A model generated the notes under the pieces. That model made no database searches and was not told the DNA's origin. It saw only the letters and a list, made by a program, of their open reading frames with translations. Source: Apiospora phragmitis (lineage: Eukaryota > Ascomycota > Sordariomycetes > Amphisphaeriales > Apiosporaceae). From it: a stretch of DNA of 64,000 nucleotides. The stretch is from positions 5,002,501-5,066,500 of the forward strand of contig JAQQWL010000006.1 of the NCBI GenBank assembly GCA_038363925.1. Reading direction: 5' to 3'. A program made the position numbers and the translations under genes. Shown here piece after piece: positions 11,667 through 23,661 of the stretch (its first letter is position 1; the number at the start of each line of letters is the position of its first letter).

Positions 11667-13454
11667 GGTATTGGGTTCGGGTTACCTGACTAACCTACTT
11701 AGTATTCGGTTGATGGTATTACCGTATTTGGCGTGTATGCTTTTTTGTCGCATGTCTCACCCGCACTTGTTTCAATTCACAGTTTTCGATCGCCCAACGG
11801 AAGGCTGCCGAGGAACCAAGCAAGTCATCAGCCGCAAGTTACTTGCTGCCGGAAAAAGGTTATGTTGGACGCTGCGGAATCGGCGGGGGGCCATCTCTCT
11901 CTTTGTGCTGCACATTCAGCTTGCACCTTGCCAAGCCTCTTTCCCACCTACGTAACATTCCATCGCGCATACCGTTCGATCAGTGCATTACGCATCCCGG
12001 ACAGTTTGTGAGTTGCTGGTTGCAGTTTGTAGCCTGGATGTATTGTCGCAGTCGAACAGCAGTGTGCCATTACGTGCGATATAAATAAGTCCACATATAG
12101 GTCGATTGGCTTTACGTTCGCTACAATGGCTGGACGTATCACTTTCTCGTAGCATTGGGGTCCGGCTTCTGTGACATGCACACCGCCATAATCAATGAGT
12201 GGATATGCTTCGATCCGCAAAGCCGGAAGCAAAGTCGAGATCTCAAGAAGTGATATTGCAGGCAACCCATGGCTATATCGGAATATAAAAACTACCTATG
12301 GCGGTAGGAATAACCACGACGATGACAAAAACCAGGCTGTTTCCGGTATTGTCAATTAATTAATTACAGTTAATTAACCCCCTCGATGCCCTGATTCCTC
12401 AGGTAACTTGGCCATCAATCCGATATGATCTGGGCTCGTCAGTGGAAACTCTGCTGAGTCATCATCCCTCGCCATCGCAAGAGCGAGTCAGCGCCAATCC
12501 TTTGATTTGGAAACCCGACCAACCATTGGACGATTCACATGCCAATACAGTAGTCACACACGCCGGGTAGCAGAGAATGCTTCTGGAATTTCTGTCAAGG
12601 CAGGCCTAAGGGGGGGGGGGCCGGGGGGACGGTTTCTCGGGTAGCATCGAACATGTGTTGTCGTTCGGTCGTCAGTCAATACTCCTCGTGTCGGTCTGCG
12701 ACTATCAGCTCAGAGCCACGAAGCAGTCGAACGACATGGGCCGATCTAGAATGCTTGTTTCCCTCAAATCTTTCCCCATATGACCGGGCATCGTTGTCGA
12801 GTAGCCAAAAATGTTACCAACCCAGTACCCGTCAGCAGGTAAATCTGCTTCTTTCAGGCGGTCGGGCCAATGTGTCGGGAACGCTCTCTCCCACCTTTCT
12901 TCTCCTGGGGCCACGAACCAACCACCCGCCTTCTTCATCTCCCCCAGTTCTGTCTCCCTGTTCCACCCCGGATTTTCATCGTGCACGCTCCACACACACA
13001 CTGACACTCTTTCGCCGTTTTCCTGACACACCGCGCACGAGGGCCGAGGCGAAGCTGGAGAAGCGACTTGGATGAAACCGCCTGCGCTTACCGCCGTGCA
13101 TGTCTAGGCCGATCCTAACTGACGGGTCAGACCTGTTCGCATCTGGACTTTTCCTGCGAATGCTAACGTAATCTGCAACCCAAGAGTCGGGGTCCAGCAA
13201 TGAACGCCCCCTTACTGTGAGAGGTGCAGGAGCATGACTACTTGTTTGTCAGTATGGCTTAGAAGGCAGTAATATGACGATGGTGAAGTCCATGGAAACG
13301 CAAATGATGGTCCAGCGGAACCTGAGTATACAGTCAGTCATTGTGCACACTCTGGAAGGGTTCCCAACTCGGCTCGCCGTTGTCCATTCCGCTGATTGAC
13401 CATGAGGACCTTATACAAGGGAGATGTTTCGAGCTGACAAGGTCCATCTCATGC

Positions 13455-13553
13455 GAGAATACAGTATCATTTGCGGAGACCGCTTCTGGCATCAAGTCTC
13501 ATCCTAGAGGATACGGTATCATTCACGGACACAGCTTCAGGCATTAAGTTCAT
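13455..13553. repeat. diverged tandem duplication, two ~48-bp units
   Basis: Unit 1 (13455-13502) and unit 2 (13507-13553) align almost end to end; both contain GTATCATT and end GGCATYAAGT followed by TCAT. I count roughly 80% identity by eye, and many of the differences are transitions. There is no open frame across both units. Confidence 0.7.
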
Positions 13554-13642
13554 ATGATGACAACATATCAGCAAAAGCAATGCATTGTTCGAGTGAATCT
13601 ATGTAATATCCTCCTCGGAGCCTCGAAACCAATGGAGGCAAT

Positions 13643-13668
13643 TCATCATCATCATCATCATCATCATC
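13643..13668. repeat. (ATC)n microsatellite
   Basis: About eight ATC triplets occur in sequence about 330 bases downstream of the 411-aa gene's stop. Confidence 0.9.
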
Positions 13669-13994
13669 GGCAGTAGTGAAATGGACCTAGAATAGGTCTT
13701 CACCACTGTGTCCAACCAAAAAAAGGGGGTATCGTGCAAAAACCAAATCGAACGTCCGGAAGAAGGAAAGTGCAGTCGTCCATGACCAGGTGTCCAGTCA
13801 TATAGCGAAATTGTGTGTGTTTGTTCGTCGACATTCATCATCCTACTCCCCTGCCATCCAATGTTGCGTCCTCGTAACGAGGAGCCTGTTTCGCAACCGA
13901 TGACACCAAACAACTGAAGCATGGGAAGGAGTAGAGCAGCCAGCCAGGCTCACTCGAGATCGGCAATGCCGTCAAGTTGAGTTAAGCCACCAGC

Positions 13995-15465
13995 TTAACG
14001 ATGCGCGACGGCGTGGTGTCTCTGCTTGGTACGCTTGATCAGGGGCTTGTCGTCATCGGAGGACGAGGACATATCGCCAGCAGCAGAAGGCTTCCAGGTG
14101 CTGTTATACAGATCTTTGCGCTTGCGGGTCGCCTTGGTCGCCTGCTTGGCGAGAGGCGTAGGGGCAGGAGTCGACACCGAGGGCATGGAGATGTATGCTG
14201 CGATCATCTGCTTGTCCTCCTCCTTGAACATCTCGACCAGGCCGGGGCTCAAGTTAGCACCGAGGATTTGAGTGTTCGAGTTGGGAGACACAAACTCCGG
14301 GCTTGAACATCCTGTACGAAGCGGCGGCGAGTGTCCCAGCGTGGCCGAACGGTCGAAATGAGGAGAGAAATCTTCGGCGGCGAGGGTGGACGAAGCAGCA
14401 GCAGCCGGGGTCGGAGTCGGGGTCGCAGACCAGAGCTCCTCATAGTAAACGGTCTCGCTACCAGGAGAAGTCAACGTGATAGACTTCTGGCGCCGGGGCT
14501 TGGACTTGGGCTCACACTCGGCGGCGGCGGCGGCGGCGGCAACCAATGCGTCCGACGCCTTCTGTCCGTTCACCCGAGCCTCGATGAGTACGTACTCGCC
14601 CTTGGACGCGTACTTCTTGATGGCGGGGAGATACGGTCGGAGCTCCTCGCGGCCCTGGTGGGACTGGTAGTAGGCACGACGTTCGGCAGCACCTTCCTGG
14701 TTGAAGTCCTCGTCGTCAATCTGGGGGAAGCCACGGAAAGCATTGGCCCGCCTAACAATTTCGGGCATGTTCCCATCATAGAATTCCTCAAGTAGCCACC
14801 TGTGATACATGAATTCGGGGATTAGTTGACTTGTATCTATACATAATTGGGTGACAGGAGATGGGTTAGGGAGCAGTTGCGGGCTCAATGTGTTCATGTG
14901 GCGCGCAGTCGTGAAGGAACACTTACTCATAGTACTTGGTCATGTCATCACCACCATCCCACAAGAGGTTGGGGGCTACGGCCATGAGCTCATCTGAAGG
15001 AAGCGAGTTCACGATACTATCCATCAAGAGCTTGAGGTTTGCCTCTTTGTCCTTGGCATTCTTCTTCTCAATTGCCTTTAATCGTCGAGCTTCGGATTCG
15101 GTCTGGCTGTTATTCTTCTTGCCCAGACTGGTCTTGGGCAGATTGGTTCTCACAAACTGCGTCTTGATCTCATTGGGATGGCCCTGCATTTTCTTGGCGA
15201 AATCGATCTCCTGTGATCGGCGAGTCAGTCAGGCAAAGAAGAAGAAAAACAAAGAAAAAAGTTCGCGAAACAGAAAGACGAGCGAGCCTCCCTGGCTTGT
15301 AAGACGGTTGTCACTTACCTTGGCACCTGGACCGCCATGACGACGATGAGAGGGAGGCGGCGAAGGGTAGGAATTCTGATGCTTCTTCGGACGTCGCTCC
15401 TCTTTGGAGGGAGGTGTACTGAGAATGATGGACTCGTACTTGCGCTTCGGCGTGAAAGATGCCAT
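13995..15465 (-). CDS. hypothetical protein, 411 aa
   Basis: Exons 15465-15319, 15210-14927 and 14799-13995 join in phase (49 codons, 94 codons + 2, then the rest). Both donors are GTAAGT on the minus strand, with CACAG acceptors. The protein starts MASFTPKRKYES with a basic, Pro/Ser-rich head. A Lys-rich, probably coiled-coil segment follows (about 70-105), then a compact central region containing NLLWDGGDDMTKYYEWLLEE (split by intron 2) and an Arg/Phe-rich stretch after it. The C-terminal half has poly-Ala, Ser/Thr/Pro and basic clusters (RKRK, KRTKQR) and looks disordered and nuclear. I do not recognise a family. Codon use and splice sites support a real gene. The leader upstream (15466-15760) is CT-rich on the coding strand. 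Confidence 0.75.
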
Positions 15466-17909
15466 CTTGAGGATGTGTTTGTAGCTGTGACCTTTTGTTG
15501 GGTGTGCTGTAGGGTTGCAAGATTTGCTGATGGTTGAAGTGAAGATACGATGTTGATGGAAATAGAGAAATGACAAATTGGTTTGTGTGATGGATGAAGG
15601 AAAGAGAGGGAGAGATAGGGAGAGGGAGAGGGAGGATGTATGCGTTCGTACTTGAATATTTCCAAGTTGTGGTGGAAGGATGGAGATGGGTTGATGAGGT
15701 TGGGGTGAATACAAGAACAGGATGATGGTTATGGGCAACTGGATAGTTAATTATGCACATGAAGTTTTCTGTGAAGGCTTGATTGTACTGTCCTCTTGAT
15801 TTTGGCAGTTCAATAGCTTGTACTCGCTCGGGGCTGTTGCCCTATCACTCGACAATGACACTCATAGCCCATTGTTCTGTTCAAACTACGATCTAATAAC
15901 ATCTTGACATCTCGACCATGGCGGGAATCACAGTGAGTCGTCAGTGGAGTAGCTATCCTTGATATTGTTCCGGGAATTGGCAGCAAAGCATCTTCATGAT
16001 GAATGCGATGCCTTCCTCACATATGAGCCTATCCCAAGTGTGCTCCCCATTCTAGAGGTAGATGATATCCCAGACACAGCAAGGTTGGACAGTGCAGAGA
16101 CCCAATCCTAGGGATTGGACATGGAGCACACCAGGCTCAGAGAGAAAAGCGGTATCTGCCCTTCATAGGTGCTTGGTGTGCCATTAAGAAAATGTTCTGC
16201 GAGGTGTTGATTTATATAAGTTGAGCTTGGCCAGGATGGGCACCCGTCTACCTCATCATCTTGCACCTGTTTCTTGTAGAAACTTACCTACCACTTTCAC
16301 TTTGGAGTCCCTCACAGTATTCAAGTGACATATGGTTCGGTTCCTGGCAAGGTATAGAGTCTGTATCAACCAGCCCGCTCATTTATGAGCGACTACTACA
16401 AGAATACTGCTAGAACCCAAAGCATCGTGGAAACATCTAGGCACGAACTCAGGGAAGGAAAAGGGCACATCCAACTAGTAGAGATAATGCCCATACTTAC
16501 TTTGACTTAGCTACTAGACATCCATGTAGTATGTCATGAATCGGTAGCAAATTGACATAAGTCAACCGAGCCTTGTCACATCTTAAACTTTGCTCTCTTG
16601 TAAAACACATTTACCACGATGACTCCTGGAAGACATGCTTCGTCTGGCACCCCTATACAGCAAACTGATGAGCTGTTTCTTCTAGCTGCAGCCAGTGGTT
16701 ACAGCCTATCCCCTCACTTTCTTCGTATTGGTTCCCTCACCCTCAACCCGCCCCTCCTACATCGTAAATGGCAGAGGAGACAAATGTCCCGATATCTCAT
16801 CTACATTCCCACAAGTGCGGCAGTGACACCCCCATCGACTTCGTCCCTTACTCCGTAGGCAAGTAGGTACAGAACATCAGAAATAGTCCTCTCAGCATGG
16901 ATGCAGCCTAAAAACAATCGAGATATTTGCAATGAGTGCTCATCAAGGTTGACTCGCTGTTGTAAGGGGGCGGCGAGCGAGCGAGTCTCATCGATACACA
17001 TGCAATGCTACCTATCATATGCAGCAGCCAGGACCCTTGACTACCTAGGTATGGACAAAGACAGATCTCGAGTGAGCCAACACAATGATATTGTTACCGT
17101 TAGCCCGGACAACTCGAGTAAATTGACCATTTTGATTCGTTGTAGGTTCAAATATTAGGTGCTGGAATTACACAACCAACCATCGTTGGTGCCGAATGGG
17201 CACCCTTCAACGATAAGGACGCAAACGGTACACTGGAGCTCGAGAATCCACGTTGGTAGTAACAAATTCATTGCCAAATAGCTCACTTCGGGTCTGCAAA
17301 TACACAAAGGCAGGAAAAGAAGCTCATAGCAAACAAATTACATCAGAATCAATCATTTCGCGCAGGGGCAAGGGCAAAGATTATGAATTCCATAAAACAC
17401 GCGTATAGGAAGAAGGAAGTCTCCGTGTGTTGCGATGCGACCCTCATCCACCCTGCTTCGGCCATCTAAGTAGTCTCTAGCAAGGCGCAATGATGTCCTC
17501 TGGCTGTCTTCCCCACAGATATGGGAAGACATCAATCGCATAAGTGAATAGTGCTTGCTCTCTCTCCCTCCCTCTCTCCCTCCCCTCTCTCCCTCGCCCT
17601 TTTGCTTAGGTAGCCAACCCAATGACTAATCCCCTAACCCCCCCATCCTCCGCAACAACAAATAAGATCGTGTGATTATATCGTAGGTAGCCCCCATTCG
17701 GTACTTGAAAGTGTTTGATGTAGGTGCGCGTGTGCTCGTCGTAAAGTAGTAAAAGTTCGTGGCTTGCGGCGGGCTGAGCGAGCCATCTTTATCCATCGTT
17801 CCTCCCAAGACTTGGCTTTGATCTTGGCAATTGCTTGTTGTTTGAGATCATCGCGTCATTGATCGATCGTCGGTCTCGGCGCTCTCTCTCGTCGATATTT
17901 GTGTTTTCT
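15466..17909. other. intergenic
   Basis: The first ~300 bases are the promoter and leader of the minus-strand gene at 15465. The rest carries no supported gene; short frames at 16619-16858 and 17353-17622 have no domain or splice context. The last bases are the 3' end of the CYSTM-like gene. Confidence 0.5.
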
Positions 17910-18415
17910 TTACAGACAAAGCTCGCAGCAGTCGGCGCAGCACTCGCAACCTTCCTCGCAGACGCAGCAACAGCAGAGCGCGGCCAAGCAGGCGGTCAGG
18001 CAGTTGGAAGAGCCACCCTTCTGCTGGGGAGGAGGGGCCTGCTGCTGGTAGCCCATAGGGGGCTGGCCCTGGGGAGGTAGTATTGTCCCGGGGGAGGACC
18101 GTAGGCCTACACGAAGTAAAGCACGTTAGTAGATGCGCGCGCATTATATCCAGCAAAACCTCTCCGATCCGCCGAGGTAGTGATTGCGAGCGATGCTGGC
18201 GACGCGAACAGCAAAGAGTACCGTAGCTTGGCAAGACATTGCTTTTCGCCCTTCGCGCACCAAAGCTTCGGGAATCGATATCGCAATCACAACAACGGAT
18301 CGGTCGGGCTGACGGCAATTGACAGAGGGACAGGGAGAGAACGTACAGGCTGAGGCTGCTGAGGGTAGTAGCCCTGGGGAGGAGGGCCCTGCTGGTAGTA
18401 ACCTTGGTTCGACAT
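17910..18415 (-). CDS. cysteine-rich CYSTM-like small protein
   Basis: Exon 1 (18415-18347, 23 codons) encodes a Gly/Tyr/Pro/Gln head (MSNQGYYQQGPPPQGYYPQQ) and ends at GTACGT. The C-terminal coding sequence, ending at 17910, gives a Pro/Gln linker and then a Cys-rich tail (CLTACLAALCCCCVCEEGCECC), typical of the CYSTM family of small membrane-associated stress proteins. The obvious acceptor (TGTAG, exon from 18106) leads into a plausible AYGPPPGQYY segment, but the frame is then broken by one missing base near 18071-18078. A second acceptor, CCCCAG (exon from 18068), keeps the frame exactly and gives a 75-aa protein. Either the assembly lost a base and the longer form is right, or the short form is used. 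Family assignment is good and the exact model is uncertain. Confidence 0.7.
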
Positions 18416-21131
18416 GATGAATGTATCTGGTGGATTGCGCTGCAGAAACGAAGTGTTGTCAGTCTTGGACGAGTCGCAAAATAGATGCACGCCGAGAGAA
18501 AAATGTGAGATTCGCGAAGGTAAGGCAAAAAAAAGGAATTGAATGGAGTTAGGTTCAACCAAGCCTACCAAGCCTGCCAAGGCGAGTGCCAATTCATCAA
18601 TGCCAAGGCGGACGGGAAGCAAGACTTGGGGGTTGGCGGCATCAGATTCATCTGACAGGGCGAGGAAACAACAACAACAATTCTAACGTACCGAGTCGCA
18701 ATAGTTATCGAGGTGAAGATGATGGAATCTGTCGCAACGAGATGCTGGTTTTCTTTTTCTTTCTTGATACCGGTCAAGAAAGCAGAGAAGATGTCGATGG
18801 GTATTTTAGGAGAGTTGTACGTTCTTCACACAGACGACACAAAAAGGGAAAGGAAAGTAGATGTAAGATGCCAGGATGAACGAACGGGCGAAACAACAAG
18901 AGGGCCAGATTAAAGTCTGGGTGCCGTGCGGCGTAGGCGTAAGGTAGGCCAAAGTCAAGAGTACTTTATTGAGAGTGTATGGGAGGCCAGGATCAAATGC
19001 AGGGCCCAGGCTCGCAGGGTCACAGATGCAAATCAGAGATCCTCCTTGAATGCCCCCCAAGTTTCAAGCAAGTCCATCACCGAACCGATAATTAATTCCC
19101 ACATCCAATGTGCCTGACTACCTATATCAAGTAATACCCTGGTATACAACATACAGTACAGGTCCGTTCCGGGTTCTTGTTGCGTGCCCTCCAATGAGCG
19201 TCCTCGTTCTTCACCAAATGACCATCGTTCCCATGCGCCATTAGACCGCACTCGGGCTGGATGATGCGTCCACGCCCCACCATGGCCACTCCGATATTGA
19301 TCAACCACAGGAGCATAGCCACTTTCGAAGCGCAACTTTTCCCGCGGTGAGAGGGATATGTCGCGTACGTACGTAAAGATATTGGCCACCTGATGACTGA
19401 TGTCGGCGGCGATGCTGATGGTATCGCGGGTAACCGTGGGTTCCGTTTCAAACCAGCCACATCCTGGGGGGCACCCGAGGGCTGCAGGGGGGCCTGCGTT
19501 GCTTACTGGGATTTTGGGAGGCCTGATTTGCTGCTCTTTCGCTGGTTTGCTTCACGTAAGTATGTAGCGATTGCACGCAGACTGCATATCGGTAAACTCT
19601 TTTCTTCAACCCTACACAGCCACTGGAGGCAATTTACAATACATCCATACATCATCTGAACCCTACTGATTATGTGAAGTTGTATGTGTGTTCGTCCTCG
19701 ATTGGTCTGCGCCGCGGCAAGTCTGGGGAACAAATCGGTCGCAAATCGGAAGCAATCAGCAATCACATGCGCTGCGACGTACACACACATAACGTGTGTA
19801 AGCTGTGGCTCAGCTTGCATACCTACAGATGTGTTCCTCGTCTTTCTCTACGTAGCCGAGTTCTTGTGATGTTACGATTCCGGGTGCGTCATGATACATA
19901 CTCGTAGTCCTTCTTTGCCACGGGAACGGCCGACCTTGCATTCCCCTGGGGCAGGCACTTACATAGTCGGCGCCCTAGGGGACCGTGGCTGCGAGACCTG
20001 GAGGCGGACCTCGACCGTTGACGAAGTACCGAACCGAGATTCCTCCATGGCAGGTCGTTATGGCGCACAAGCTTTTCGATTCATCTGTAGCAGTACACTG
20101 CATGTATGTAATTACCTTATATTTCGATCTTCTTGGCTACTAGAATATTCACTTAAATTGGTTCCATGGGGGATTCGTGTTGTAAGTGAGTGACGCGAAA
20201 TTATCACATCAACAATCAAGGTAAGTACATGCAGGTTCCTGACCAGACGTGACATGTACCTTACCCACTGCATGTGCCGAGATATCCGTCCCACTGAACG
20301 GGGCCAGCCATCAGTCCAAGAAATTATGAGACGAAGGCTCAGATTGGGTACCAAACATTTCCAAGTCCCAATCGACCGACTTGGAACTTACTACTATGGA
20401 AGAGCCTATGGAAGGGGTCCTACGTTGCCAAGACCTGCGGCTACTATGTACTGCAACCTACAGCCCATCAAAGCGGATTTGGATCGATCTAGTCCGCCTC
20501 TCCGCCTCTCCAGCTTCACCACTTGTAAGCAGTAAGGAGCCTATAGGAAGAGGGATTGATGAACGAAGCTCACGACTCTGGAATTCGTCCTTGCGGATTA
20601 CTGTACTTGCTGTTCTCCTGGGAACATGGCAGCATGGGTTACTAGCACTCCTGATACAAGCTTTGTCTAAAATAGAGTTTGCGCTAGGTGGCTTGTTTAT
20701 TGCTGCCACGAGCCATCACGAAAACGGGCTCTCCGGACTACATGGAAACGTCCAATGCTCGGGTACGTACCTATCCGATCCTGTCTCCAGGCGCGTCTCC
20801 AGGCGCTGATGTCAATACCTATCCCCAGCCCAGACGGGTTTGCATGCACTAGAAGGAATATTATACAATATCACCAGGAAAGGGGCACCTCTATAAGCGT
20901 TTATCAGGGGTGATCGACACTCAACCTTGATAGCGGGATCACCAGTCATTTGAACGTGTTTTGCTTGTATGTGATTTGGACATGCTCCTTCAAATATCTC
21001 TAGAAAACAAGAAGGCTATTTTTCAGTTTTTCCCCACAAACACCAGCTTTCGGTCGAAATTTTTGTCCTATTTAGGTAGAAGACGAATAGTCATGGCTAT
21101 GCTACACCTCATCTCCTTCATCCTGTGACAC
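18416..21131. other. intergenic
   Basis: It contains the promoter of the CYSTM-like gene (first few hundred bases, minus strand) and the 3' end of ABP1 at the right. Between them I see only short unsupported frames (for example 19122-19460 and 20381-20809). Confidence 0.5.
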
Positions 21132-23661
21132 TTATTGGTCCAACTCGACGTAGTTGGCGGGGAAGAGACCCGTGTCTCCGTTGTAGTGGCCGAACCACCA
21201 ATCATCATCGGGGAACTCGAGGTTGGTGACGGTGGCTCCCTCAGGGAAACTCAGTTCTATATGTGCGTTAGTCAGGGGTCAATATTCACATTAATTGTTC
21301 ACTATGCACATACCGTTGTCCTCAGCAGCCTCGTAATCGAACTGGGCTGTGGCAGTCGGTCCGGAGTCGCCAGACTGTGCTGGTGCGGGCTCGGGCTCAG
21401 CAGCGGCCGGAGGCGAAGGAGGAGGGGGCATCGATGCCGCAGGGGCAGCAGGCGCATCTTCCTCGTCCTCCACCAGCTCAACGTAGTTGCTAGGGAACAG
21501 ACCGCTCTCGCCCGACGAGTTGGTACCCATCCACCAGTCCTCATCGACCATCTCAATGTTCGTGACATACTCGCCCTCGCGCAGTTCCAGCTCGTTGTCC
21601 TCCGCCTTCTCGTAGTCGTATTGAATCAGAGCCCGGCGGCCTCCAGATGCATCCCTTGGACATCAGTGACCGCATCATGGCCGAACTGTTCTTGCGCAAC
21701 AGCGGCTGCCGATGCTCGGGGATCCTGGACTTCCTCCTCTTCCTGGAGCTCCTCCTCCTCGGCAACTCCTGTTCGATAGGCCGCACCGGGAGGGATCGCG
21801 GCGGCTCAGCAGCTGGCTCAAGTTCCGGCTCCGGACCGCGAGCAACAGGCATGGCAACTTGAATGGGCTCAGACTCCTCTTCCTCCTCTTCGTCAGTGAC
21901 CGGCGGTGGGCGAGGCGGCATACCGGGCAGCGCAAAGCCACCCGATGGTGCGTCTTCATTCGGTCGGTTGCCCATGGGCGGAGGCGGTGGGCCGGACTCA
22001 TCCTCCTCGTCGTCACGAGATGCTGCATATGCCGCAGCACCGGCACCAATACCAGCTGCCGCGCCTACACCGGCAGCAGCTCCAATCGGCGCAGCACCCT
22101 TGAAGCGGTCGCGGATAGAGCCAATACCTCCCGAAGGAGAACCAGGGGCCTGCTCCTGGCTTGTGGCCGTCTCGCCAGTCTTCTGACCAGCAATGCCCCG
22201 GTCGTATGTGGGAGGTTGAACGGGTGCCCAGCTCTTTCCGCTGTAACCGCTCTTCCAACCGCCTGCTTGACCACTAGCCTGTGGCGAAATGGCATTTGCA
22301 GCCGGAGATGCAGCCGGAGCAGGGCTGTGCGCACCTCCCCTTGAGCAGCCTTCTTCTCGGCCCACAACTGTGCAGGGGTCTTTCCAGCCGAGTCGGCAAA
22401 CTTCCTGCCCGCAGTGCCAAGTTGACCGCCACTGCTGCCGGTAGCGGTGGGGCCAAGGAGACCAAAGCCTCCCGGGTTGAGGGGCTTCGTTCCAGTGAAG
22501 CTCGAGGCTCCTCCGAACTTGTTCGCGACCTTGGGCTTCGGCATCTCAGTTATGCGTTCAGACTGCGGGGGCTGGCTGAAAGCTGCGGTGCGCTCTGCAA
22601 CAGGTTTGGGCTGCTGGGGCGCCTCTTCTTCTTCCGCCGCTGGCTTCTGGGCTCGTGCTCGGATCGCGGCGATATCGACCTTTCCGACAGGCTCGTAAGC
22701 ACCCTTGACGGTGGTGGGACGGTCGTCTCCCTTCTCCTTAGCGGCAGCGCGAATGGCCGCAATGTCGACCTTGCCAACGGGCTGGTAAGCTCCTCTGACA
22801 ACGCCGGGTCTGTCGTCTTCTTGACCACCGGCGGACCGTGAGGGTTCTTGCTTCTGGCTCGTCAATTCGGCCATGTTGACCTTAGTAGGCTTATATGCAG
22901 GCTCGACCTTCTCAAGTTGAGTTCTCGAGACTTGAGGTGCGTCGTCGCCCCAACCGTCGTCGTTGGTGTTCTGTCGTAGCTGGGCATTGCGTGCGGCAAC
23001 TATGGGGTTGAAGGAGATGGTACCGGTGGCCGTCGTGGGGAATACGGGCTTGCTCTTCACTGGTGGGGAGCGCCACCGGCCGGTTTCACCGGAGCACTGC
23101 CGCCAGCTGTGTACTTGGAGCCCGAGGCATCAGCGATCTTTTGCAGGATGTTGGCGGGTTCGAGGTCGGTGTCGGAGCGAGCGGTAATTTGAACGTGGTA
23201 GCCATGCAGAAGTTTAGATACAGCATTCAGATGGCTTGTGAAGTAGCCCTTGGTGCGCTCTGGTACGCCACCACCGCACTGTAAATCAGGGTAGTTAGTT
23301 TGTGCAACATTTAAGGGGTTGACCGTAGAGAACTGGAGGGGAGACCAACCCATGCGATCAAGGCATACTTGGGAAGACCCGAGTTTGGGTCTTTGATCTT
23401 CAGGAAAGCGAACTGGACGCGGCCCTCGTTGAAGTCCTCAATGAGCTCTTCGAGCTCGCCCTCGCCTTTGGTCTGGACTTTGAGGATGCTCTCCTTGTTG
23501 CCGCTGTCTTGGAAGGCGTTGGCAAGCGGGGCTTGGACGGAGAAGAGGGCCCAGTGACCGTAGGTCGAAGAGCTTCCAGCTGGAGGGGCCGGGGCGTTGA
23601 TGACACCCTGGTAGCTGCTCTTGATGGAGGGGCCGTTGGTAGATAGGTTGAGCGACGCCAT
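21132..23661 (-). CDS. ABP1: actin-binding protein Abp1 (ADF-H + two SH3)
   Basis: Exons 23661-23350, 23278-21314 and 21256-21132. Residues 1 to ~135 form an ADF/cofilin-homology domain (KYALIAWCG... GYFTSHLNAVSKLLHGYHV). A long middle region carries repeated DDRP-V-GAY-PVGKVDIAAIRA units and proline/acidic stretches. Two SH3 domains end the protein: ALIQYDYEKAEDNE...DEDWWMG...GLFPSNYVELVE and AQFDYEAAEDNE...DDDWWFG...GLFPANYVEL. This is the Abp1/drebrin-like architecture; Abp1 links cortical actin patches, Arp2/3 and endocytosis. Intron 1 has a GTTGGT donor; intron 2 is GTATGT...ATAG. Exon 2 needs four single added bases to read through (near 23065-23068, 22337-22340, 21800-21806 and 21653-21658). 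With them the total is 802 codons in phase. The gene is surely real; the breaks look like sequencing indels. Confidence 0.9.

Larger units (their letters stand above)
9201..13994. other. 4.8-kb gene-free intergenic region
   Basis: I see no convincing gene on either strand. Open frames are short, lack domains and often run through low-complexity tracts (for example an artificial poly-His stretch from GAT repeats near 10409-10427). It holds several simple repeats: TAG/CAG triplets at 11525-11562, CGACA units at 11645-11666, A10G10 at 11316-11335, a G-rich run near 12610-12630, ATC triplets at 13643-13668 and a diverged 48-bp tandem duplication at 13455-13553. GTAGGTAGGTAGG/CTACCTACC words recur near 11012, 11078 and 11224. 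Confidence 0.5.

Noticed and set aside
12653..13075. 140-aa plus-strand frame, Ser/Arg/Pro-rich
   Set aside because: Composition reflects C-rich intergenic DNA; there is no start context, domain or splice support.
21132..23661. Programmed frameshifting or intein-like interruption in ABP1
   Set aside because: Breaks are at unrelated sites with no slippery heptamer plus pseudoknot pattern, and the same kind of break occurs in other genes.
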